Below are positions 1-5,755 of a DNA stretch of 8,540 nucleotides, in pieces. Each line of letters starts with the position of its first letter. The first letter of the stretch is position 1. Made by a program: the position numbers and the translations under genes. The DNA is from Chitinophagaceae bacterium (lineage in GTDB: Bacteria; Bacteroidota; Bacteroidia; Chitinophagales; Chitinophagaceae). The stretch is taken from contig JAICHT010000144.1 of assembly GCA_025924755.1 (NCBI GenBank), positions 1-8,540 of the forward strand, given 5' to 3'. Below the pieces are notes generated by a model, which saw only the letters and a program-made list of their open reading frames with translations, had not been told where the DNA came from and searched no databases.

Positions 1-126
1 ATAATGAACATGTTCTACAACATATCCCTCATTCTTAAACAAAAGAATAATGAAATCTTTAAGTTTATTGCGATCAGTAAAACTAAAATGTTTATATAAA
101 TAATTAAAGGTTATCTTATTGACCAT
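1..126 (-). CDS. ybeY: Probable rRNA maturation endoribonuclease YbeY, N-terminal fragment
   Basis: A minus-strand frame opens at an ATG at 126-124 and stays open for 42 codons to the left edge, where it is cut off. The peptide starts MVNKITFNYLYK and continues with a stretch reading FTDRNKLKDFI, then KNEGYVVEHVHY at the edge. From memory, this matches the N-terminus of Bacteroidota YbeY: a beta strand with aromatic residues, an 'L..R.KLK.FI' helix, then 'EG' and a strand leading into 'NYIFCSDEYLL'. YbeY is a zinc-dependent cytoplasmic endoribonuclease in 16S rRNA maturation and ribosome quality control. Its diagnostic HGxLHLxGYDH zinc motif would lie outside the window, so the call rests on N-terminal resemblance only. 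It is divergent from feoA, with 67 bp between the starts. No TAnnTTTG element is seen on its upstream side. Confidence 0.62.
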   Translation of the reverse strand, partial: MVNKITFNYLYKHFSFTDRNKLKDFIILLFKNEGYVVEHVHY

Positions 127-171
127 ACTCATTATTACAAAATTCGTAAACTATAGATTGTATAGATCATT

Positions 172-179
172 TAGTTTTG
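172..179 (+). promoter_or_regulatory. Putative -7 element of the feoA-nadD promoter
   Basis: TAGTTTTG is an exact match to the Bacteroidota -7 consensus TAnnTTTG, and its last base is 15 nt before the feoA ATG. No TTG lies at the usual 19-20 bp upstream; the nearest, at 158-160, is only 11 bp away. The -33 half is therefore weak or absent. If it is used, the 5' leader would be under about 10 nt. Confidence 0.4.
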
Positions 180-193
180 AAAGAAGAACAACT

Positions 194-412
194 ATGAAAT
201 TGACAGATTTAAAACCGGGGCAGGTAGGAATAATAAAGGAGTTTGAAAGCTCTGAAATACAGTTGAAATTGATGGAGATGGGCTGTCTGCCCGGTGAAAG
301 GGTAATGGTTGACCAGGTAGCCCCATTAGGAGATCCTATATCGATTAAAATTGCTGGATATAGCCTGAGTTTGAGATTAAGTGAAGCAAAACACGTGATT
401 GTTGAAATATAG
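194..412 (+). CDS. feoA: FeoA family ferrous iron transport accessory protein
   Basis: This 72-residue protein is the usual length for FeoA, a small cytoplasmic SH3-like beta-barrel that works with the FeoB Fe(II) permease. The start 'MKLTDLKPGQ' and the segment 'LKLMEMGCLPGERVMV' are the family signature: an L.MG..PG turn followed by a basic/hydrophobic strand. 'APLGDPISIKIAGYSLSLR' then matches the 'GDP..i...g..isLR..ea..i.V' C-terminal half. The frame is open further upstream to a TTG at 119, but those extra 25 codons encode a non-FeoA sequence and span the -7 element, so the ATG at 194 is chosen. nadD follows after 5 nt, which suggests co-transcription. Unlike the common feoAB arrangement, feoB lies about 3 kb away on the other strand. 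SH3-like FeoA domains also occur in DtxR-type regulators, but there is no DNA-binding domain here. Confidence 0.85.
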   Translation: MKLTDLKPGQVGIIKEFESSEIQLKLMEMGCLPGERVMVDQVAPLGDPISIKIAGYSLSLRLSEAKHVIVEI

Positions 413-417
413 ATTAA

Positions 418-993
418 ATGAAGGTAGGTTTATACTTTGGGTCCTTTAACCCTATTCATATTGGTCATCTTATTATTGCAAATCATATTTTAAATGTTGG
501 GAGCATTCAAAAGATTTGGTTTGTTGTCTCGCCGCTTAATCCATTTAAGGTTTCTGCTTCACTATTAAATGAATACGATCGTTTATACCTCGTTCAAAAA
601 GCTATAGAGGAGGATACTAGATTAAAAGCAACAGATATTGAGTACGGGTTGCCCAAACCCTCATATACTATTGATACATTAATATACTTAAAGGAAAAAT
701 ATCCGGAACACGAGTTTGTTTTAATAATGGGGAGCGATAGTTTTATGAACCTGAAACAGTGGAAGAATGCTGAGCTTATTGCAGCATCTTATAAAATAAT
801 AGTGTACATAAGACCTAATTATGAAGTAGTCAATCCTTTAAATGCTTCAATAGAGATAATGCAGGCACCGCTACTTGAAATTTCTGCGAGTTACATTAGG
901 TTATTAGTTAAACAAGGCAAATCAATAAAGTATTTAGTTCCACCAATAGTTGAGGAAGAAATTATCTCAAATTCATATTTTAAAAATATCTAA
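418..993 (+). CDS. nadD: Nicotinate-nucleotide adenylyltransferase
   Basis: The product joins ATP and nicotinate mononucleotide to give deamido-NAD in the cytoplasmic NAD biosynthesis pathway. It is 191 residues, the normal size for NadD. The nucleotidyltransferase signature is at the N-terminus, GSFNPIHIGH at residues 8-17, with the two ATP-binding histidines at 14 and 17. 'GSDSFMNLKQW' at about 105-115 matches the NadD 'GaDnl..l..W' substrate region. 'ISASYIR' at 155-161 is the C-terminal ATP-binding motif (usually IS.T.IR), here with Ser in place of Thr. The ATG is 5 nt after the feoA stop, so the two genes probably share the feoA promoter. The 3' end overlaps the stop of the opposing chromate transporter gene by 4 nt. 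Other members of the superfamily, such as CoaD, are shorter and lack the W-containing motif, so NadD is the best call. Confidence 0.93.
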   Translation: MKVGLYFGSFNPIHIGHLIIANHILNVGSIQKIWFVVSPLNPFKVSASLLNEYDRLYLVQKAIEEDTRLKATDIEYGLPKPSYTIDTLIYLKEKYPEHEFVLIMGSDSFMNLKQWKNAELIAASYKIIVYIRPNYEVVNPLNASIEIMQAPLLEISASYIRLLVKQGKSIKYLVPPIVEEEIISNSYFKNI

Positions 994-2228
994 AGAAAGT
1001 AGCCTAGGAGTAAACATCCAGAAACTATAAACGGTGAGTAAATCCGGGTGAATTTTAATAACAAAAACGTTGACAGAATAATAGCGGCATTTGCAACGCT
1101 AATGACGCCAAAGGAAAATAATGAAATATCCTTTATTATAAACAAAATAGCAGCGATCATAATTCCAACCACAGCTGCATTAATACCTTCTAACGATCTA
1201 TAAATAACTGCATATTTTTTTAGGTTGATCCATATTGGAAAAAAGAACAAAACCAGTAAAACGCTGGGTAAAAAGATTGAAATACTTCCAATAATACATC
1301 CGATAAATTGCACCTTAGGCCCAAACTTCTGTAATGCCATACCTCCGGTAAACGATGCAATTGAAAAGACAGGCCCAGGAATAGCCCGTACTATACCAAT
1401 GCCAGTCATCATATCTTCTTTATTAATACGGATGACATTAGGGTTTTTATATTTTACAATATCTGGTCTTACCGAAAATTGTTCATACAGCATAGGCATA
1501 AGCACATGACCACCGCCAAAAACAATACTTCCCATCCGGTAAATATTTTCAAATAAGCTAATGGGCTGACGGTTTTCCCAATTCTGTTTTCTAGCTGTTT
1601 CGCTGGTAACCCCTGCAATAATAAATAAGATGGCAAAAAGCCAGATATTCCACCACTTGATTTTCCGGGGCTTTGCTTCCGTTTGAGGAATTCTTTTTTT
1701 ACTAATGTTTGTTGCTACGCCACTTAGTACTATTAAAGATGGGAAGATCCAAGGCGATTTAAAAAGTAAAAAGGTAGCAAGCGTGCAAACAATCAAGATT
1801 ATCCAAGTAATATAATTTTTTATTGATATATTAAATGCTGATATTGAACCGTATATTAAAAATCCTACGGCCATTGCCGGGATAAATTTAAATATATCTA
1901 CACGTAAGGCTTTTTGATCAATATATGGTAATAAAAAAGAGAATGCACCCATTAATATACAGGCAGGTGTTATCCATACCAGCAGTGTTAAAATAGCTAA
2001 AAACACACCCCCTCTTTTATAGCCAATTAAGGTGACGGTTTGTGTAGAAGATGCACCCGGCAATAATTGGCAGAATGCATTATATTCTAAAAGCTCCTCT
2101 TCGGTTACATAAGGTGTTTTATGAACAAAAATTTTCATCATCATTGCAATATGAGCCTGCGGGCCTCCAAAAGCTGTGATGCTGTACATAAAAACATTCT
2201 TCAAAAAAGGAATATGACGTAATATCAT
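990..2228 (-). CDS. chrA: Chromate transporter, CHR family (two-domain form)
   Basis: This is a hydrophobic inner-membrane protein of 412 residues, the length of the long two-domain CHR proteins (about 400). The two halves repeat the CHR pattern. Half one has 'TAFGGPQAH' at residues 18-26 and 'LPGASSTQT' at 56-64. Half two has 'VFGGGHVLMPML' at 236-247 and 'GIVRAIPGPVFS' at 278-289. A basic hydrophilic linker (about 176-192) joins them, and hydrophobic segments fill most of the rest. Characterised members export chromate, giving resistance; some homologues may carry other oxyanions, so the substrate is inferred. The start is an ATG whose N-terminus matches homologues as I remember them. A well-spaced promoter lies upstream at 2313-2342. 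The gene has no chrB-like regulator beside it. Its stop overlaps the end of nadD. Confidence 0.88.
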   Translation of the reverse strand: MILRHIPFLKNVFMYSITAFGGPQAHIAMMMKIFVHKTPYVTEEELLEYNAFCQLLPGASSTQTVTLIGYKRGGVFLAILTLLVWITPACILMGAFSFLLPYIDQKALRVDIFKFIPAMAVGFLIYGSISAFNISIKNYITWIILIVCTLATFLLFKSPWIFPSLIVLSGVATNISKKRIPQTEAKPRKIKWWNIWLFAILFIIAGVTSETARKQNWENRQPISLFENIYRMGSIVFGGGHVLMPMLYEQFSVRPDIVKYKNPNVIRINKEDMMTGIGIVRAIPGPVFSIASFTGGMALQKFGPKVQFIGCIIGSISIFLPSVLLVLFFFPIWINLKKYAVIYRSLEGINAAVVGIMIAAILFIIKDISLFSFGVISVANAAIILSTFLLLKFTRIYSPFIVSGCLLLGYFL

Positions 2229-2558
2229 GATTTTACAAGTAGAAAAACAGTATGGCTTAATAAAGTTTATATCTACTCACACATATCCAGAGGTGTAAAC
2301 AGATATATAAAACAAAACTATTTAGCTGGTTTAACTTTACAATGTTGGTTTTAATTACTTCGATCCAGAGTATTTTAATACAAAAGTTACTACCAAACTT
2401 TTATTTAAATTCATAAGTTTAAAGTAATACAATTTAATTAAACGTATCCAGGCCAATATATTAAAACTCCAAACTTTTTATATGTAGTTCAGGTTTTTAT
2501 TTGCATAGATAAAAACATTTATAGAGTGCGTCATTAAATTTTTATATTCATTATTTTT
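2229..2558. other. 330-bp AT-rich divergent intergenic region
   Basis: This is the only gene-free stretch over 300 bp. It lies between the starts of the chromate transporter (minus) and the serine hydrolase (plus). It holds the chromate transporter promoter at 2313-2342. A 5-bp perfect inverted repeat with a TT spacer (GTATT/AATAC, 2370-2381) and a 6-bp GTTTAA/TTAAAC pair near 2416-2443 are seen, but in such AT-rich DNA they could be chance. No TAnnTTTG element is found on the plus strand; the nearest imperfect match is TTTATTTG at 2496-2503. I see no coding frame, tRNA or transposon end in it. Confidence 0.7.
2313..2342 (-). promoter_or_regulatory. Promoter of the chromate transporter gene
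   Basis: Read on the minus strand, TTG (2342-2340) is followed after 19 bp by TAGTTTTG (2320-2313). This fits the Bacteroidota sigma-A promoter, with a -33 TTG and a -7 TAnnTTTG at standard spacing. The start of transcription would fall near 2306, giving a leader of roughly 75-80 nt before the ATG at 2228. Confidence 0.6.
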
Positions 2559-3467
2559 ATGAAAAGGCTTACTGTTCTTTTAATACTCTCTTGTTTTATA
2601 AATACTCTTTTTGCACAACATATAGATAAAAAGTTACAACGTGATGTGTATGAATTGATTGACAGCTTTCATGGGAATATAGGCGTTTACATTAAAGATT
2701 TAAATACCGGGAAAACAGTTGCTATAAATGCTGACACTATTTTCCCAACGGCAAGTATGGTAAAGGTTCCTATACTCATAGGTATCATGGATAAAATTAA
2801 TAGTGGTGCGCTATTGTATCATCAGCAGTTGCAGTACAAAGATTCATTGTTATATGAAGGAGTAGACATATTAGGTTCATTTAAGAATGATGAAAAAATT
2901 GAATTGAGTAAAGTGATGATGCTAATGCTTACTATGAGCGATAATACTGCTAGCTTATGGTTGCAAAGCTTGGCAGGTGGCGGTAAACAAATTAATGAAG
3001 TGTTAGACAGCCTTGGTTTTAAAGATACACGGGTAAACTCCCGTACGGCCGGCAGAGAGCAAAACAGAAATACATATGGTTGGGGACAAACTACGCCCAG
3101 AGAAATGGCTTCTTTGTTTGAAAAAATTTACAAAGGCCAGGTTATTTCAAAGGCCACCAGCGATAAAATGCTTCGTTTATTGAACCGTAGTTATTTTGAT
3201 ATAGTAAGCATATCACAACTACCGCCTTATGCTGCCGTATTTGCTAAGTATGGCGCTGTAGATGAAACCAGAAATGAAGCCATACTGGTAAAAGGCAAGA
3301 AAAGTAATTATGTATTTTGTGTATGTACTAAAAACAATAAGGACACTAGTTGGGAAAACTCGAATGAAGCCTGGGGGTTAACCCGTAAGATATCGGCTTT
3401 GTTGTGGAATTATTATGAGCCCAAAGACACATGGAAGCCAGCGCCAGATGCTGCCAAGTTCGATTAG
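2559..3467 (+). CDS. Exported class A beta-lactamase-like serine hydrolase
   Basis: The product is 302 residues with a signal peptide; cleavage is likely after Ala19 of '...NTLFAQ', giving a periplasmic enzyme. The fold markers of the penicillin-recognising serine hydrolases are present: SMVK at residues 66-69 (nucleophile Ser66, general base Lys69) and SDN at 127-129, followed by a class A-like region ending in 'TTPREM' (178-183). The third motif, normally KTG, reads KYG (230-232). In the omega-loop, an ungapped alignment to TEM from the preceding TR to TTP (19 residues each) puts Thr at the Glu166 position and Glu at the Asn170 position. The protein therefore belongs to the class A beta-lactamase-related family (Beta-lactamase2 type), but beta-lactam hydrolysis is doubtful. 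It may act on peptidoglycan peptides or another substrate. It is a single-gene unit whose stop abuts the feoB stop. No beta-lactamase regulator is adjacent. Confidence 0.78.
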   Translation: MKRLTVLLILSCFINTLFAQHIDKKLQRDVYELIDSFHGNIGVYIKDLNTGKTVAINADTIFPTASMVKVPILIGIMDKINSGALLYHQQLQYKDSLLYEGVDILGSFKNDEKIELSKVMMLMLTMSDNTASLWLQSLAGGGKQINEVLDSLGFKDTRVNSRTAGREQNRNTYGWGQTTPREMASLFEKIYKGQVISKATSDKMLRLLNRSYFDIVSISQLPPYAAVFAKYGAVDETRNEAILVKGKKSNYVFCVCTKNNKDTSWENSNEAWGLTRKISALLWNYYEPKDTWKPAPDAAKFD

Positions 3468-5585
3468 TTATTTCATTAACTGGTATACCAGCAAACTCAT
3501 TAAATAAGCAATCGTGGTCATGTATACAAACTGAATAATGGGCCATTTCCAGGTTTTTGTTTCGCGGCGGGTAACAGCTAATGTGCTCATACACTGCATA
3601 GCAAAAACATAAAATACCATCAACGATAAACCCGTAGCCAGTGTAAAAAGTGGTGTGCCATCCGGCTTTTTTGCAGCCCTCATTTTATCTTTTAAAAGTA
3701 GCCCTTCATCACTCTCCCCTACACTATACAAGGTAGCCATAGTGCCTACAAACACCTCCCGGGCAGCGATGGATGTAATAATAGCAATACCAATGCGCCA
3801 ATCAAAGCCAAGAGGAGCGATGGCAGGCTCGATACTTTTTCCAAGTAAGCCGGCATAGGAATTTTCTAATTTTTCTGCATGATATTGTTTTTCCAGATTG
3901 GCTGTATTAATGGAAGATTGGTTCTTTGCCTGTTCATACCTGGCTTGCACTGCAGCCATCTTTTTGGATGGACCATAAGAGCTAAGTGCCCATAATATCA
4001 GGCTGATAACCATAATAACCTTACCCGCATCCCTTACAAAAATCCGGGCTTTATTAATCATGGTTTGTCCCACATTCTTCCATCGCGGTGCCCGGTAAGT
4101 GGGCAACTCCAAAATAAAAAAACTTTTTTCATTAGTATGAATAAACCATTTAGCCACATACGATACCAGTAAAGCCATTACCAACCCTAATATATAAAGC
4201 CCCATCATTACCAGGCCCTGTAAGCTTAAAAAACCAAGATAATATACATTAGGAATGACCAATGCTATTAAAATGGTATATACCGGCAGTCGTGCCGAGC
4301 AGCTCATTAAAGGAGTAATTAAAATAGTGAGCAGCCGTTCCTTTTTATTTTCAATATTACGGGCACTCATTATAGCCGGTACGGCGCAGGCAAAACCGCT
4401 GATTAACGGCATAACACTTTTCCCGTTCAGCCCCACACTGCGCATAAGCCTGTCCGTTAAAAAGCTGATACGGGCCATATAGCCGGTATCTTCGAGCAAA
4501 GTAACCAAACCAAATAAAATCATGATCTGCGGTACAAATACCAATATGCCGCTTAAGCCTGCTACCAGCCCATTAATTAATAAATCACTCCACCAGGTAT
4601 TGGGTAATAAGTTTGAAAGAAAGGTACTGGCAGATGAGAAGATCATTTCAATCCACGTCATTGGGTATTGAGCCAGCCAGAACACGCTTTGAAATAATAG
4701 AAACAAGATGCTTATCAAAATCAGATAACCCCAATGCCGGTGCATTAAAATATTATCCAGCTTATCCGTAAACAACGTTTGTTCTAACGGATCGGGTTCA
4801 GAAACCGACAATTGCATCACGTGCTTAATACGGCTATAGCGCTGCAATATTTCGGTAGCCTGTGTTTTGGTTGGATTGAAAGCATGTTTTTCCTCAATGC
4901 TCTCAATACTATGCTGCAAGGAAGGGTTTAGCGCAAATTCTTCATGATTGATCAAATAGTGGATTGCAGCATAATCGCTGGTATTTGGAAATAGTTCCTG
5001 GATGTCTTCAATCGGAGCTTCGGCCAATGCTTTGTTATCAATAAAATCTCTTACGGGCATCTGGTAAAGCTTCAGGCAGGTTTGTTCAATTGCTTTTTTT
5101 AATGGAGCAATGCCCTTTCCTTTCCTTGGGTTAATAGAAACAACGGGTACTCCCAATCCTCTTTCCAGTTCGGTAAGATCAATATTAATTCCTTTCTTCT
5201 TTGCAATATCAGCCATGGTTAGTGCTACCACCACCGGCTTTTTTAAATCTAATATCTGTGTGCAAAAAAGTAAATTTCTTTTAAGGTTGCTGGCGTCTAC
5301 CACTACCACAATAATGTCGGCCTGTATATCTTTATCCTGGTTAAGCAGCACCCGGTAGCTTACCCATTCATCCAGACGTTTCGGATATAAGCTATACGTT
5401 CCCGGCAAGTCAATAATCTTGGCCGTGATGGTATTGGAAATGGTAGCCGTACCCGTTTTCTTATCAACGGTAACACCCGGAAAGTTGCCCACTCTTTGGT
5501 TTAAGCCGGTAAGGGCATTAAAAAGTGAGCTTTTCCCGCTATTGGGGTTCCCTACTAATGCAATATGTATGGATGGATTTGCCAT
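3468..5585 (-). CDS. feoB: Ferrous iron transport permease FeoB
   Basis: FeoB is a cytoplasmic-membrane Fe(II) importer with an N-terminal GTPase. The protein is 705 residues from the chosen ATG. The G domain shows G1 GNPNSGKS (12-19), a G2 Thr39 in 'FPGVTVDKKTG', G3 DLPG (59-62), and a G4 reading TMAD (123-126) where NxxD is expected. A helical linker follows (about 165-280), then the membrane part from about 285. Gate 1 is 'GFACAVPAI' (397-405) followed by the Cys of 'PLMSCSARLP' (429). Gate 2 has 'IAAREVFVGTM' (606-616) and Cys665 in 'VFAMQCMSTLA'. A charged loop at about 540-585 sits between membrane segments. The frame extends 5 codons upstream to a TTG at 5600, but that TTG lies inside the -7 element, so the ATG at 5585 is preferred. 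No feoA is adjacent; feoA is at 194-412 on the other strand. Confidence 0.95.
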   Translation of the reverse strand: MANPSIHIALVGNPNSGKSSLFNALTGLNQRVGNFPGVTVDKKTGTATISNTITAKIIDLPGTYSLYPKRLDEWVSYRVLLNQDKDIQADIIVVVVDASNLKRNLLFCTQILDLKKPVVVALTMADIAKKKGINIDLTELERGLGVPVVSINPRKGKGIAPLKKAIEQTCLKLYQMPVRDFIDNKALAEAPIEDIQELFPNTSDYAAIHYLINHEEFALNPSLQHSIESIEEKHAFNPTKTQATEILQRYSRIKHVMQLSVSEPDPLEQTLFTDKLDNILMHRHWGYLILISILFLLFQSVFWLAQYPMTWIEMIFSSASTFLSNLLPNTWWSDLLINGLVAGLSGILVFVPQIMILFGLVTLLEDTGYMARISFLTDRLMRSVGLNGKSVMPLISGFACAVPAIMSARNIENKKERLLTILITPLMSCSARLPVYTILIALVIPNVYYLGFLSLQGLVMMGLYILGLVMALLVSYVAKWFIHTNEKSFFILELPTYRAPRWKNVGQTMINKARIFVRDAGKVIMVISLILWALSSYGPSKKMAAVQARYEQAKNQSSINTANLEKQYHAEKLENSYAGLLGKSIEPAIAPLGFDWRIGIAIITSIAAREVFVGTMATLYSVGESDEGLLLKDKMRAAKKPDGTPLFTLATGLSLMVFYVFAMQCMSTLAVTRRETKTWKWPIIQFVYMTTIAYLMSLLVYQLMK
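3480..3491. repeat. Perfect 12-bp palindrome in the 3' end of feoB
   Basis: CTGGTATACCAG is identical to its own reverse complement. It encodes LVYQ, codons 4-7 before the feoB stop. Beside it, AGTTA (3466-3470) and TAACT (3477-3481) form a second small inverted repeat over the stop-to-stop junction. There is no T-run, so it is not a typical intrinsic terminator. It may be a coding coincidence. Confidence 0.45.
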
Positions 5586-5597
5586 TTTGCAGCGCCG

Positions 5598-5605
5598 CAA
5601 ATTTA
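5598..5605 (-). promoter_or_regulatory. Putative -7 element of the feoB promoter
   Basis: On the minus strand this reads TAAATTTG, an exact TAnnTTTG match, with its last base 13 nt before the feoB ATG. The expected -33 position (about 5626-5628) does not carry TTG. The layout resembles that of feoA: a good -7, no clear -33 and a very short leader. Confidence 0.42.
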
Positions 5606-5671
5606 CAATAGCAATATAGTTGTGGTTTACGATATTAGAAGTTTCATGAAGTGTTTAAGGGGTTTAACATT

Positions 5672-5692
5672 TTATTGCCGTGGCGGCATTAA
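5672..5692. repeat. Inverted repeat in the feoB / M28 peptidase intergenic region
   Basis: The arms TTATTGCCG and CGGCATTAA pair over 9 positions with one T-T mismatch around a TGG loop. The GC-rich core TGCCG/CGGCA stands out in AT-rich surroundings. The right arm ends 4 nt before the -33 element of the peptidase promoter and about 67 bp upstream of the feoB -7 element. It could be a regulator-binding site serving one or both genes. No T-run follows, so a terminator is unlikely. Confidence 0.5.
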
Positions 5693-5696
5693 CTAA

Positions 5697-5727
5697 TTGT
5701 AATAAATGAAGTCATTAGATACCTTTG
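5697..5727 (+). promoter_or_regulatory. Promoter of the M28 peptidase gene
   Basis: TTG (5697-5699) is followed after 20 bp by TACCTTTG (5720-5727). Both halves and the spacing fit the Bacteroidota -33/-7 promoter. The predicted leader to the ATG at 5756 is about 20 nt. It probably also serves the two genes downstream. Confidence 0.68.
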
Positions 5728-5755
5728 TAATTCTTATAAATAAACGTTTAGTGTG

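Noticed and set aside
119..193. Upstream TTG start extending feoA by 25 residues
   Set aside because: The extra residues do not resemble FeoA and the extension covers the -7 promoter element; the ATG at 194 gives the standard 72-residue protein.
127..193. Possible iron-regulator (Fur-like) box between ybeY and feoA
   Set aside because: The AT-rich sequence contains short repeats such as TATAG, but no palindrome with enough length or symmetry to support a Fur or DtxR site.
1225..1509. Plus-strand open frame opposite the chromate transporter
   Set aside because: It is entirely antisense to a well-supported membrane protein gene, resembles no protein I know, and has no promoter motif.
2559..2600. 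Possible lipobox (ILSC) in the serine hydrolase leader
   Set aside because: The Cys at residue 12 leaves too short a hydrophobic stretch before it; cleavage after Ala19 as an ordinary signal peptide fits better.
194..3467. Horizontal transfer of the AT-richer left part
   Set aside because: The base composition does differ from the right part, but nadD and the probable ybeY are core genes and no mobility marks flank the region, so composition alone does not support transfer.
3346..3594. Minus-strand open frame across the serine hydrolase / feoB junction
   Set aside because: It overlaps both real genes in another frame and resembles no known protein.
5586..5600. TTG start adding five residues to FeoB
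   Set aside because: The TTG is part of the TAAATTTG -7 element, and the residues MRRCK are not typical of FeoB; the ATG at 5585 is preferred.
3655..5619. Several plus-strand open frames inside feoB
   Set aside because: They are antisense by-products of the feoB reading frame; none has a recognisable domain or its own upstream signals.
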